A DNA stretch of 64,000 bases from Sporobacter sp963677825 (GCA_963677825.2 CAXXEF010000001.1:2542001-2606000), one strand, 5' to 3'; shown: positions 42,368 through 51,023, counted from the first letter of the stretch. Numbers and translations: made by a program. Notes: generated by a model from the letters alone, not told the origin.

Positions 42368-43123
42368 ATGTCTTTAGTAATGTGTTCAGAATGTGGTAAA
42401 GAAATCAGCGATAAATCAATGAATTGTATACATTGCGGCTGCCCTTTAAATGAGACACTTAAATCCAATCCAGAATGGCTGATGGAACAGTTTAAGGGTG
42501 ATAGAGATGAAATTAACAGAAAGAGACAACAAGGGATATTAAGGAGTCTAAGTTCCGAATTGCAACAAGCCGTAAACGAGATTCACGAGAGATATTTTCC
42601 CGATGAAAAAATGATTAATCTAAAAATATGTCCATTTTGTGCTGCCGTAAATCCTGATAAGACCTCTCCAGGATATTTGTTAAATCAATGTGGTATCTGC
42701 AAAAATGATTTGAGCGAAATCGAATACACTATTGATGACTTTGAACGTAATTCAGCAAACGATTTTAAAAAGGAAAATGCAATAAAGAGAGATATTTATG
42801 AAAACTACATTGAGTCTATGGGCTTGATAATTGATGATGAAAAGTTTCAGCGTAATAGAGAGATTTATTATGGAATACATGGAACAGCGACGATGAATTA
42901 TGAAGCTCAGATTCAAAAAATGGCTCAACAGATGAAAAGAGAAGAAAATATAACTCGTCATCAAAGTGATATTAATAATGTTCCAAAATGCCTAACATGT
43001 AAATCCACAAATGTATCGAGAATTAGTAATGCAAAAAGGATTTCATCCATATCTCTGTTCGGATTATTTAGTAACAAAATAAATAAGAGTTTTAAGTGTA
43101 ACAATTGCGGTTACACTTGGTAA
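42368..43123 (+). CDS. Multi-zinc-ribbon protein of unknown function
   Basis: 251 aa. Three Cys-pair regions: N-terminal zinc ribbon CSECGKEISDKSMNC with CIHCGCPL; middle CPFCAAVN with QCGICKND; C-terminal CLTCKSTNVSRIS with CNNCGYTW. Charged helical stretches lie between them. The N-terminus is of the zinc-ribbon type common in Firmicutes membrane-associated proteins, but no transmembrane helix is seen. RBS TTGGAGG. Between integrase 1 and the methyltransferase gene. Confidence 0.75.
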   Translation: MSLVMCSECGKEISDKSMNCIHCGCPLNETLKSNPEWLMEQFKGDRDEINRKRQQGILRSLSSELQQAVNEIHERYFPDEKMINLKICPFCAAVNPDKTSPGYLLNQCGICKNDLSEIEYTIDDFERNSANDFKKENAIKRDIYENYIESMGLIIDDEKFQRNREIYYGIHGTATMNYEAQIQKMAQQMKREENITRHQSDINNVPKCLTCKSTNVSRISNAKRISSISLFGLFSNKINKSFKCNNCGYTW

Positions 43124-43214
43124 CTAAAGTCTTATCGTCTAACGAGTGATTATATAAGGCAGCTGTAAGAAACAAGATAGACATATATGTTGAAGTATAC
43201 TAGTGCGCAAAGCA

Positions 43215-43241
43215 AAGCCCCCTGTTGTTTACAGGGGGCTT
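43215..43241. terminator. Perfect hairpin between the zinc-ribbon and methyltransferase genes
   Basis: AAGCCCCCTGT, TGTTT loop, ACAGGGGGCTT, no T-run after it. In a 336-bp AT-rich gap (43124-43459) holding no gene. May be an insulator or weak terminator. Confidence 0.5.
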
Positions 43242-43459
43242 ACTAATAGCTAAACGGGGTCTTATAACGTCATTATTGCTGTATATATTGAGCTGAAGGG
43301 GTTTATTAAAGTCTACGCAATAACTTCTTATTGTATACATATATATGGAGAAATATTGTTTTATTAGCGAAATCTGTTATACTTTATTGTATCTTTCTGA
43401 TGGATAAATAATTATACAGCACCAGAGTTTTGGTGAATGGATGATTGCGAGGGAATACA

Positions 43460-44509
43460 ATGGCGGGCAATAGTAACTTACATATTTCAAGAGCGGGAAA
43501 GACTGATGAATTCTATACACAACTTTCAACAATTGAAGACGAACTTCGCCATTATCGGCATTACTTCAAAGGCAAGGTTGTATTGTGCAACTGTGATGAC
43601 CCATATGAAAGCAACTTTTTTAAATACTTCGCTATGAATTTCAATACATTGGGGCTTGAAAAACTGATTGCGACTTGCTATGCAACGTCTCCCATCATGG
43701 GCGAACAATTAACGCTATTTGATATTGTAAATCTTAAAGGCAAGTTTTCATCAGAGAAACAACCATACAAAATTGTCATAACAGAAGTGACCGACGAAAA
43801 CGGTGATGGGGCTTTCGATTTAACTGATATAGAACATCTGTTGAAAAATAAAAAGAATATATTAACCTTGCTTGAGAGTGACGGTGATTTTCGCTCTCCA
43901 GAATGTCTAGAGTTTCTTCAAGAATGCGATATTGTTGTTACTAACCCTCCTTTCTCACTTATGAAAGAATATTTGCCGCTTATTGTTAATAGCGGTAAAC
44001 AGTTTTTAATACTTGGTAATATGAACCATGCAATTCTGAGAGAAATTTTTGCTTATTTTAAAGACAATCAGGTCTGGCTTGGATATAATAGCGGTCATTT
44101 TTGGTTTATGGTTCCCGATTACTATGAAGCAAAAGCAACAGATTTCAAAATTGACGAAACAGGGCAGAAATGGCGTCGTATGGGGAATATCTGCTGGTTT
44201 ACCAACATGGATATAGATAAACGACATCAACCGCTTGATTTATATATGCACTACACGCCGGAATACTATCCCCAATATGACCAATATAAGGCGATTAACA
44301 TCAATAAAACAACCGATATCCCAGATGATTATAACGGCGTTATGGGTGTCCCTATCACTTTTCTTGATAAATATAGCCCAGAACAATTTGAAATGATTGG
44401 CGTTGACCGCTATGTTCAGGATAATCCGAGATATGGTCATAGATTTACCATCAATGACAAAGAAACATATGCGCGCATTCTAATCAGGAGAAAGAAAAAT
44501 GAAAATTGA
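43460..44509 (+). CDS. EcoRI-type adenine-specific DNA methyltransferase
   Basis: 349 aa. Resembles the M.EcoRI family (N6-adenine methyltransferases). Catalytic motif IV is VVTNPPFSLMKEY (about residue 155), and the N-terminal FYTQLSTIEDELRHY, FKGKVVLCNCDDPYESNFFKY stretch (split at Asp-Asp) is typical. The C-terminus shows KRHQPLDLYMHYTPEYYPQYD. ATG at 43460 has GAGGGA seven bases upstream; an earlier TTG is less likely. Overlaps the DUF262-HNH gene by 11 bp: a two-gene modification/nuclease-like pair. Recognition sequence not predictable. Confidence 0.87.
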   Translation: MAGNSNLHISRAGKTDEFYTQLSTIEDELRHYRHYFKGKVVLCNCDDPYESNFFKYFAMNFNTLGLEKLIATCYATSPIMGEQLTLFDIVNLKGKFSSEKQPYKIVITEVTDENGDGAFDLTDIEHLLKNKKNILTLLESDGDFRSPECLEFLQECDIVVTNPPFSLMKEYLPLIVNSGKQFLILGNMNHAILREIFAYFKDNQVWLGYNSGHFWFMVPDYYEAKATDFKIDETGQKWRRMGNICWFTNMDIDKRHQPLDLYMHYTPEYYPQYDQYKAININKTTDIPDDYNGVMGVPITFLDKYSPEQFEMIGVDRYVQDNPRYGHRFTINDKETYARILIRRKKNEN

Positions 44510-45611
44510 ACGTAAGCAAATAACCATTAAGGAACTGATTGAGGGGTATAAAGAGAATGGACAAAGCGGCATAGAGGGTGTGGTTGCTTTTAGCGGCAAA
44601 CTCGATGTGCGCCCAGCATATCAGCGCGAATATGTCTATAAGGACAAAGAACGCGATGAAGTGATACGCTCCGTAATGAAGGGCTTTCCTGTTAATGTTA
44701 TGTACTGGTCGAAAGTGGATGACGAACATTATGAGTTAATGGACGGACAACAGCGTACTATTTCAATTTGCAGATACGCCGCAAAAAGTGAGCGCACGTT
44801 TGCGGTCGACTATCATTATTTTTTCAATCTTGAACAGGATAAGCAGGAAAGAATACTGGGCTATGTGCTTGATATTTATGTTTGTGACGGTACACCATCA
44901 GAAATACATGAATGGTTCAAGGTTATAAACATTGCGGGTGTACGGTTATCTGAGCAAGAGTTGCGTAATACTGCTTATACGGGTACTTGGTTATCAGATG
45001 CAAAAATGCACTTTTCAAAGCCGAATTGTGCAGCGTACAATATGGCGAAAGATTACATAAACGGTTCGCCTATTCGTCAAGAATACCTCGAAACGGCTAT
45101 TATATGGAATGCTGCCCGTGACGGGCTAAAAACCATCGAGGATTATATGGCGTTACACCAACACGATGAAAATGCAAATCAAATATGGATTTACTTCAAG
45201 CGTGTTATTGAATGGATACAAGCAATTTTCCCTGAGAAGCGTGCTGCAATGAAAGGTGTTGAATGGGGGTTGCTCTACAATGATTTCAAAGATGCAGAAC
45301 TAGACCCTGATGAAATCGAACGTAGTATTTCAGTACTTATGATAGATGATGATGTCTCAAATAAAAAGGGCATTTATTCCTATGTCTTAACCCATGAAGA
45401 AAAGCATTTAAGTATACGCGCTTTTACGGAAAACCAAAAACGGTCGGCATATGAGCGGCAAAAAGGTATATGCACAAAATGTAAAAAGCACTATGAAATA
45501 AAGGACATGGAAGCAGACCATATTACGCCGTGGAGCAAGGGCGGTAAAACCACACCAGAAAACTGCCAAATGCTTTGTGTGGATTGTAACCGCCGGAAGA
45601 GTGACATATAG
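44499..45611 (+). CDS. DUF262-HNH endonuclease-like protein
   Basis: 370 aa. N-terminal DUF262 (ParB/GmrS-related NTPase-like) domain, about 1-200, with RPAYQREYVY and the diagnostic LMDGQQRTISICRY. C-terminal HNH nuclease with CTKCKKHYE, MEADHITPWSKGGKTTPENC and LCVDCNRRK (zinc Cys and the catalytic DH). DUF262 proteins include type IV restriction enzymes such as GmrS, which use DGQQR for nucleotide hydrolysis. With the overlapping methyltransferase gene, a restriction-modification or anti-phage function is the best guess. Start ATG with AGGAG-like RBS. Confidence 0.85.
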   Translation: MKIERKQITIKELIEGYKENGQSGIEGVVAFSGKLDVRPAYQREYVYKDKERDEVIRSVMKGFPVNVMYWSKVDDEHYELMDGQQRTISICRYAAKSERTFAVDYHYFFNLEQDKQERILGYVLDIYVCDGTPSEIHEWFKVINIAGVRLSEQELRNTAYTGTWLSDAKMHFSKPNCAAYNMAKDYINGSPIRQEYLETAIIWNAARDGLKTIEDYMALHQHDENANQIWIYFKRVIEWIQAIFPEKRAAMKGVEWGLLYNDFKDAELDPDEIERSISVLMIDDDVSNKKGIYSYVLTHEEKHLSIRAFTENQKRSAYERQKGICTKCKKHYEIKDMEADHITPWSKGGKTTPENCQMLCVDCNRRKSDI

Positions 45612-45806
45612 CACCAGTCTCGTCGAAGGTTAAAACAAGGAAGGTGAAGTTATGTGAGCAACAAGTGTTTATCATTTGTTGTAAGACTATCGTATTTAGA
45701 GAACATGGTTAACTCGATAAAAGTTGAAAACAAAAGAGGTATACCTAAATATCATTGCTTGTTAATTTGAAATGACAGTATAATAGATTGTAGAAGTCAA
45801 TAATCG

Positions 45807-45846
45807 AACGTTCGTATTTTCAAAGATGGAATACGAACGTTTTTCG
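45807..45846 (+). terminator. Terminator after the DUF262-HNH gene
   Basis: AACGTTCGTATT, 11-nt loop, AATACGAACGTT followed by TTTTCG. The surrounding gap (45612-46008) also holds the integrase 2 promoter and repeats described below; no gene seen. Confidence 0.75.
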
Positions 45847-45884
45847 TTTATATGTATAGATATAAATAACAGGTACGTTGTGGG

Positions 45885-45910
45885 TTCAACATAATAATAA
45901 TTATGTTGAA
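45885..45910. promoter_or_regulatory. Inverted repeat over the -35 box of integrase 2
   Basis: TTCAACATAA, 6-bp spacer, TTATGTTGAA: perfect 10-bp inverted repeat whose right arm runs into the -35 box TTGAAT. Candidate operator. Confidence 0.55.
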
Positions 45911-45934
45911 TTAACGGAATCCATATGCTATAAT
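45906..45934 (+). promoter_or_regulatory. Promoter of integrase 2
   Basis: TTGAAT (45906-45911), 17-bp spacer, consensus TATAAT (45929-45934), 75 bp before the start codon. Confidence 0.7.
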
Positions 45935-45948
45935 AAGCCTACCCAGTT

Positions 45949-45998
45949 AAACATAAATTACGGAATATCCGTAAAAACTTGCTAAACATAATTTACGG
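45949..45998 (+). repeat. Palindrome and direct repeats in the integrase 2 leader
   Basis: Direct repeats AAACATAAATTACGG (45949-45963) and AAACATAATTTACGG (45984-45998), one mismatch, 35 bp apart. Between them TTACGGA-ATA-TCCGTAA (45958-45974) is palindromic. Candidate regulator or recombinase binding sites. Confidence 0.55.
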
Positions 45999-46008
45999 AG
46001 GGTTTATC

Positions 46009-46842
46009 ATGTTGGACGGTTATAGAGCTTTACTGCAAAGTGAGGGTAAATCTGATAACACAGTCAGTTCTTATATACTTCATATCAATGGTTATATATC
46101 ATGGGTTGAGGACACGTGCGGAGAAGCCCCTCCGAGCCTCTACAGGACGAACGTTCTTGACTATATCGCATATCTCCGCAATATAAAAAAAGCCAACGCG
46201 AGGACGATAAACGCCAAGCTGTCTGCTTTGATGAGTTATAATAAGTTTCTGATAGAACAAGGCATACAAAACGATATGGCGATATCAAAAAAAGACAATA
46301 TCAAGGTTCAGAATCAATATGCTAGTCCGTCTTTTATTACTAAACAAGAGGTCGATAAGTTTCGGCAAGAAATACTAGTAAAACAAGGGCGGCGAGATTA
46401 TGCGATAGTAACTATAATGGCTTATGGAGGACTAAGAATAAGCGAGGTACTCAATCTTAGCCTTTGTGATGTTGATATTGTCAGTAAGGAAATTAGAGTT
46501 TCTAATGGCAAAGGCAATAAACAACGGATTGTATATATAAATGACAAGATTATCAACGCTGTAAAAGAATATATAATGGAGAGGGAATCTAACAGTGAAT
46601 ATTTGTTCGTAAGCCGCGAGAGAGAAAAAATCAATCGAACAAGGATTAATCAGATATTCAACAAATACTCTGACAAAATAACTCCCCATACGCTTAGACA
46701 TTTTTACTGTTCAAATGCTATCGAAAGCGGATATTCGATTCATGAAGTAGCTAATCAAGCTGGGCATTCGAATATTCACACTACACTTTTGTATAGTAAT
46801 CCAACAAAAGACATAATGAAAGAAAAAGCAGACCTATTATAG
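46009..46842 (+). CDS. Tyrosine recombinase (element integrase 2)
   Basis: 277 aa. Short XerC/D-like recombinase. N-terminal SAM-like domain (about 1-95), catalytic domain with Arg in MAYGGLRISEVLNLSL, GKGNKQRIVYI (Lys), HTLRHFYCSNAI, and GHSNIHTTLLYSNPTKD (GH and nucleophile Tyr). GGAGGG lies six bases before ATG 46009; the upstream extension is not supported. A second recombinase in one element suggests either a different excision task or two merged elements. Confidence 0.92.
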   Translation: MLDGYRALLQSEGKSDNTVSSYILHINGYISWVEDTCGEAPPSLYRTNVLDYIAYLRNIKKANARTINAKLSALMSYNKFLIEQGIQNDMAISKKDNIKVQNQYASPSFITKQEVDKFRQEILVKQGRRDYAIVTIMAYGGLRISEVLNLSLCDVDIVSKEIRVSNGKGNKQRIVYINDKIINAVKEYIMERESNSEYLFVSREREKINRTRINQIFNKYSDKITPHTLRHFYCSNAIESGYSIHEVANQAGHSNIHTTLLYSNPTKDIMKEKADLL

Positions 46843-47098
46843 AGATAAAACAAGTAAACCAATATTGATATTGTTTATTCATCAATCTATTGTAAAAATC
46901 ATAGCGACGCTTGGCTAACAGATGCTGATCTCTTTATAGGGGGCATTCTTTTGTACGGGGTGATTTTACATTTAATCATCCCCATTTAAAGGGCTAGCTA
47001 AAATAGTTATGTTATTTCACTCTCGTAAAACATTTCCCGATTAGTATAGTGGAAACTTAGGTTTTACTAGAAATAGTAAGAAAATCATCTAAATTTTA

Positions 47099-47582
47099 TT
47101 ACATTATTATAGTTGCGGTTATAATCTGACTTTCAGAATTGGACTTATATAAGAGCTGTTTCCTAACAATAGTACAGTTGTACTTATAACATTTTTCGAT
47201 ATAAGCCTCAGAAGGATAACCGTCTGTTTTGGTGGAAACATATTTATAAAACGATTTTGCATAATCTACAGGTTCACTTAATTCATTAAATGATTTTTTA
47301 CATCATCTATTAGATATGTACAATCGTCTATAATCATAAAAGAATTAATTACTTTATAATATTTATTCATGCTTTCAGATAATCCGCCTACTGCGTCTTT
47401 GAGTAAGTGATAAATAAAAATCTCATCACGGTAATCATACGACTGATACTTAGCGCATTAACAATATCGCAGGTAGCATCAATCACAGTGAAACATTCAT
47501 TTGCAGTAACTTCATTCTTTTTAATACTGCACGCACTCGTAAGCAGAATAATAAACACCATAAAAACAACAATCTTTTTCAT
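47099..47582 (-). pseudogene. Frameshifted lipoprotein gene
   Basis: ATG at 47582 with AAGGTGA upstream starts a lipoprotein signal (MKKIVVFMVFIILLTSACS). The frame ends early, but a coding-like continuation exists in another frame (…YQSYDYRDEIFIYHLLKDAV, SESMNKYYKVINSFMIIDD). After a run of six A it continues in a third frame (SFNELSEPVDYAKSFYKYVS, PSEAYIEKCYKYNC), stopping at 47099. Two frameshifts therefore seem to have broken one gene of about 155 codons. Family not recognised. Lies in the gene-poor stretch 46843-48291. Confidence 0.55.
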
Positions 47583-47686
47583 AAGCTTCACCTTATGTGT
47601 TAAACAATGGGGTTATATCAAATAATCGAATAAATCAATTTACATGCATATTCATATCAAGCACCATGAGAAGCCTCGTAATCGCC

Positions 47687-47760
47687 CCGTACGCTCTTTG
47701 AGCGTACGGCAGGATGGCTTGCATAATTATGGCTTATACGCACGTACACTGGCGTATAAG
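47687..47760. repeat. Two adjacent hairpins in the gene-poor part of the element
   Basis: CCGTACGCT/AGCGTACGG (47687-47709) and CTTATACGC/GCGTATAAG (47733-47760). No gene around them. Could be part of a small structured RNA or a recombination site. Confidence 0.45.
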
Positions 47761-47834
47761 CTGTTCTATTGGGTTCTACTTGGTCATATATCCTCCATAC
47801 TTATTTATTTAGCCAAATCAGTAAAGCATTTCTT

Positions 47835-47960
47835 GATAAATAAATATGGAATTGTAGTTTTAATAGAAACCATAAGAAAATAATCTTTTTTGAGAAATTG
47901 CTGATGTTTTGGTTATAATTTGCCGTTTAGAATTTGACTTAGTATTAGCGTTATGTTCTA
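47835..47960 (-). pseudogene. Second remnant of the same lipoprotein 3' end
   Basis: Reverse-strand peptide TKSNSKRQIITKTS matches YKSNSESQIITATI at the end of the frameshifted gene at 47099-47582, and the DNA past it (47835-47880) resembles 47050-47090. A diverged duplicate fragment. Confidence 0.35.
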
Positions 47961-47961
47961 A

Positions 47962-47991
47962 AAAAGTCCTACATAGAGTAGGGCTTTTTTT
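47962..47991. terminator. Hairpin with flanking A- and T-runs
   Basis: AGTCCTAC, 5-nt loop, GTAGGGCT then seven T; A-run on the other side. No intact gene abuts it. Confidence 0.5.
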
Positions 47992-48226
47992 ATGCCGAAA
48001 AACGCGAGGGACAAATCCAGTTAGGAGGTGTAAAGCTAAAGCGGTATTAAGCAAAAAAATCTGAATAGTTAGGAGTGTGAGGAATGTTAAGTAGAATGTT
48101 TTGAAGGTTCTAGACTAAATTCGATTATATCGAACTCGGCTTATTAAAATGACGGTATCAAAAAGAATTTGAATAATTTTATAGACAAGTAAAAGAGGAC
48201 AAATCTGTGCCAATTGATGTAATACC

Positions 48227-48256
48227 AAGAGGCACGGGATTGCCCTCTTTTTTTTT
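48227..48256 (+). terminator. Terminator-like hairpin before the Hint gene
   Basis: AAGAGGCA, CGGGAT loop, TGCCCTCTT (one bulge) then a run of T. The 48000-48226 stretch before it holds no recognisable gene; a small RNA ending here is possible. Confidence 0.5.
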
Positions 48257-48291
48257 ACCCCATTTTATTTTGAAATCGAGAAGTAAATTTT

Positions 48292-49593
48292 ATGAGTACA
48301 TGTCATGGGGCAAGCATTAACAAGCGTAGTGAAGAGGTGATAATACTGAAACTGATTCACAATGAAATAAAACTTATGGGAGTGTTTAATATTAAAAAAG
48401 ATAATAATATTTTATTAGGAGCGCAGCCAGTGGATACAAAGATATTCACAGAACAAGGATTTATCGATGCGAAAAAAGCTCGTGTTGGAATGAGAGTTTA
48501 CGGTGAAGATGGTGAATTACATGATATTATTGGTGTTTATACTCGTGGAGCTAGAGATGTATTCACCATTATGTTTAGTGACGGTTCATCAATACAATCT
48601 TGTGCTGAGAATCTACTGACATATCAAAGTCAATATGATAAGAAAAAAGGGCAATATCGGATGAAAAGTGTAAAGGCAATTATAGAACAACCATTGTGGT
48701 ACAACACTAGTAGGGGAGATAAGAATTCGAAATTCTTTACTCCCCTCATAAAACCGCTGAAATTTAGTAAGAAGAAACTGTCTATCCATCCATATGTCTT
48801 AGGAGTGTTACTTGGGGACGGATGCTTAACGGCGGGGTCAATTACATTATCAAATCCAGAGTTAGATATAGTTCATAAATTTGAAAGACTACTGGGAGAA
48901 GGATTTTCATTAGTAGGGTATAAAAAATCAAATTGGACTATAAAAGACAATCTCCCAATAAACACACATAACCGAAAAGGCGAATATAAGAATAGACTCA
49001 AGTACTCTTTATACAAGCTAGGTTTAATTGGTAAAAAATCTAATGAAAAATTTATACCTTTGGAGTACATGTTATCTTCGATAGAAGACAGAATTGAATT
49101 ATTGCGCGGACTTATCGATACTGATGGTAATGTCAACGGAAGCCAGATTTATTATTCATCAACTTCGTATCAACTATGCTTAGATATCCAGTTTGTGGTT
49201 CAATCTTTAGGAGGAACAGCGAAAATTGCAACGGCTAAAAGGAAATGCGTTTATCGTAAAGGCTTAAAAAAAGACTGCTTGCCATTACACAGTATTCATA
49301 TAAAAATTCAAAACGATATTATGATTTTATCTTCCGAAAAGCATAGAAGTAAGTACAGAGAAGGAAAAACTGCCCCCAAACGAACGATACAAAGTATCGA
49401 ATATGCGGGTAAGAAAGAGTGTTTAAGCATAATAGTTGATAATCCAAGCAAGCATTATTTAGCGGATTCTCTTAATGTTACTCATTGTAGTATGATACAA
49501 GAGCATGCGCCAGACATAAACAATGAAAGCGTTATTGTAAACATAGCTTACGCATATTTACACCGCGACTCAATGGTAGAAAGATCAAAGTGA
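48292..49593 (+). CDS. Stand-alone Hint/LAGLIDADG protein (intein-like, splicing residues lost)
   Basis: 433 aa. Hint N-terminal half starts at about Ala44 (AQPVDTKIFTEQGFIDAKKA, then VGMRVYGEDGE). A LAGLIDADG homing endonuclease is inserted: YVLGVLLGDGCL at 168-179 and LLRGLIDTDGNV at 270-281. The Hint C-terminal half ends YLADSLNVTHCS (390-400). In active inteins block B has a His (here SCAENLLT, Asn107) and the end is His-Asn; here it is His398-Cys399. Only about 43 and 35 residues flank the Hint region, with no recognisable host protein. Likely a non-splicing homing endonuclease. Start is uncertain (weak RBS). Confidence 0.8.
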   Translation: MSTCHGASINKRSEEVIILKLIHNEIKLMGVFNIKKDNNILLGAQPVDTKIFTEQGFIDAKKARVGMRVYGEDGELHDIIGVYTRGARDVFTIMFSDGSSIQSCAENLLTYQSQYDKKKGQYRMKSVKAIIEQPLWYNTSRGDKNSKFFTPLIKPLKFSKKKLSIHPYVLGVLLGDGCLTAGSITLSNPELDIVHKFERLLGEGFSLVGYKKSNWTIKDNLPINTHNRKGEYKNRLKYSLYKLGLIGKKSNEKFIPLEYMLSSIEDRIELLRGLIDTDGNVNGSQIYYSSTSYQLCLDIQFVVQSLGGTAKIATAKRKCVYRKGLKKDCLPLHSIHIKIQNDIMILSSEKHRSKYREGKTAPKRTIQSIEYAGKKECLSIIVDNPSKHYLADSLNVTHCSMIQEHAPDINNESVIVNIAYAYLHRDSMVERSK

Positions 49594-49602
49594 AAATATC
49601 TG

Positions 49603-49642
49603 ACAAAAGAGAGCAGTAATTTTCTGCTCTCTTTTGTTCGTC
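49603..49642 (+). terminator. Terminator after the Hint gene
   Basis: ACAAAAGAGAGCAG, 7-nt loop, CTGCTCTCTTTTGT, ending in a T-rich stretch. Confidence 0.75.
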
Positions 49643-49722
49643 AAGAGCGTTATCACGCTTAATAAGATAATAAAACGGATTGAATTACCGTAAAAACAAA
49701 TTATTATGAAAGAGGAATGAAA

Positions 49723-50700
49723 ATGAGAGAATTAGAATTTAATGTGTTTGATTTTATTGAAGACGCTGCGGTGATATATAAGGATACTTTTTTATCAATC
49801 GAAAATGATTTAGAGACAGCCGATGAAAAGGCTGAAGCATATTTTCTGATAATATACAACTACCTAACAAATACTTTGATGCTAAGTGAAAACAAGCATG
49901 TTAATACTATAGTTAGAATGTGCCGCTCGGGGCAGGTTGGTACTGCAAAAAGGTATAAAGCGGCGAAAGAAAATGGGGCGAAGGGCGGCGCACCAAAGAA
50001 ATATGATGATGACAGAATCGTTGAGCTAAGGAAGAACGGCTATACGTATAAACAAATATGTGACGAACTTGGTTGTTGCGATAGTACTGTTCAGACCGTG
50101 ATGAGGAAGTATAGCTCTAAATCGAATAATTCCATATCTGACCTGATTGATGTTTCGACAAAAGAAGCAGTAATAACCAGTGATAACCTTAAAACCAATA
50201 CTAATACTAAAAAAGAAATAAAAACAAAACTAGAAAGTGAAGGCAAAACAAAAAACGAGTCAGACAATAATGAAAGCTCGTTTTATATTGATAGTGTTCG
50301 CGAAAACACTTGGTTAAGCGATAGTATTGAGTACGATTTTTATGACTTAGTTGAGTTGGTTGAGTCTTTTACTGGATATCATGAAGATGAGCATATTGGG
50401 AAAATACTTAATAGTCAACTGATTAATGAAGGATATACTCCTAATGAGATTTATCGATTGCTCAAGAAGCATGAAGGTTATATTAGAAGTAATATTGATA
50501 CGATGTTTTTCGGAGAAAGTAGAGCTGTTGCAATTCTTACGGGCGTAGTAAAGAATAAGCAGCCGAAACCATTGGATAGTTGCAATGAGCACGCCTGTAT
50601 ATCAGAATATGATGTTAATGACACAATTAGTGTTCGTAAAAAAAAATACAATTTTGCTTTAGGTCAGTATGAAGATGATGATGGAGATTTGCCGTTTTAA
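49723..50700 (+). CDS. Phage/plasmid-type HTH protein, DUF6291-like N-terminus
   Basis: 325 aa. The N-terminal ~80 residues (FDFIEDAAVIYKDTFLSIEN, ending in a basic NGAKGGAPKKY) resemble small proteins found before phage replication genes. A resolvase-like HTH follows (about 90-125: RIVELRKNGYTYKQICDELG), then a Ser/Asn/Lys-rich linker and an acidic C-terminus (GQYEDDDGDLPF). Possibly replication or regulation of the element. ATG at 49723 has GAGG seven bases upstream; another ATG lies six bases earlier. Confidence 0.65.
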   Translation: MRELEFNVFDFIEDAAVIYKDTFLSIENDLETADEKAEAYFLIIYNYLTNTLMLSENKHVNTIVRMCRSGQVGTAKRYKAAKENGAKGGAPKKYDDDRIVELRKNGYTYKQICDELGCCDSTVQTVMRKYSSKSNNSISDLIDVSTKEAVITSDNLKTNTNTKKEIKTKLESEGKTKNESDNNESSFYIDSVRENTWLSDSIEYDFYDLVELVESFTGYHEDEHIGKILNSQLINEGYTPNEIYRLLKKHEGYIRSNIDTMFFGESRAVAILTGVVKNKQPKPLDSCNEHACISEYDVNDTISVRKKKYNFALGQYEDDDGDLPF

Positions 50701-50833
50701 TTGCTTATTACGGGCTTGTGGAGTGGCAATATAGCCACTCCACAATAAAGACATTGATTTTTTTGTGAAAAGTAGTATAATAAAGACACCAATAAATAAT
50801 ATGTTTACAAGGCTATGAACGAACCAATAACTG

Positions 50834-50957
50834 CTTGAAACCCTGCAGAAATTTTTCGGTTATACGGTATCCAACATCAAAGGTAAACCGACAAACAGCG
50901 AATTCATCGCGATGATTGCAGACAGGCTGAGTCTGCAGCGCCGCGAATACAAATAGA
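50834..50957 (+). repeat. attR: duplicated 3' end of spo0A
   Basis: 124-bp copy of 40997-41120 with one silent mismatch; encodes the last 40 Spo0A residues and stop. It is followed at once by a strong terminator, so this side is probably the chromosome's original spo0A end. Confidence 0.9.
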
Positions 50958-50969
50958 CGATCTGATTAA

Positions 50970-51023
50970 AGCGGAGCCAAACGGCTCCGCTTTTTTTTGC
51001 GCCGGGCTTTGCCCGGCTTTTTT
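50970..51023 (+). terminator. Tandem terminators, probably the original spo0A terminator
   Basis: AGCGGAGCC/GGCTCCGCT then eight T (50970-50998), followed by GCCGGGC/GCCCGGC and six T (51001-51023). First hairpin is 12 bp past the duplicated spo0A stop codon. Confidence 0.9.

Larger units (their letters stand above)
41121..50957 (+). mobile_element. Integrated element of about 9.8 kb in the 3' end of spo0A
   Basis: Bounded by the 124-bp spo0A repeats. Clearly more AT-rich than both flanks, with different codon use. Contains two tyrosine recombinases, a zinc-ribbon protein, a methyltransferase/DUF262-HNH pair, a Hint-LAGLIDADG protein, a decayed lipoprotein gene and a phage-type HTH protein. 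No conjugation, capsid or terminase genes are seen, so it is a genomic island, satellite or decayed phage/ICE. Insertion restores an intact spo0A coding end. Confidence 0.88.

Noticed and set aside
47644..47883. 79-residue forward frame in the element
   Set aside because: Runs through two hairpins and the lipoprotein remnant; no RBS.
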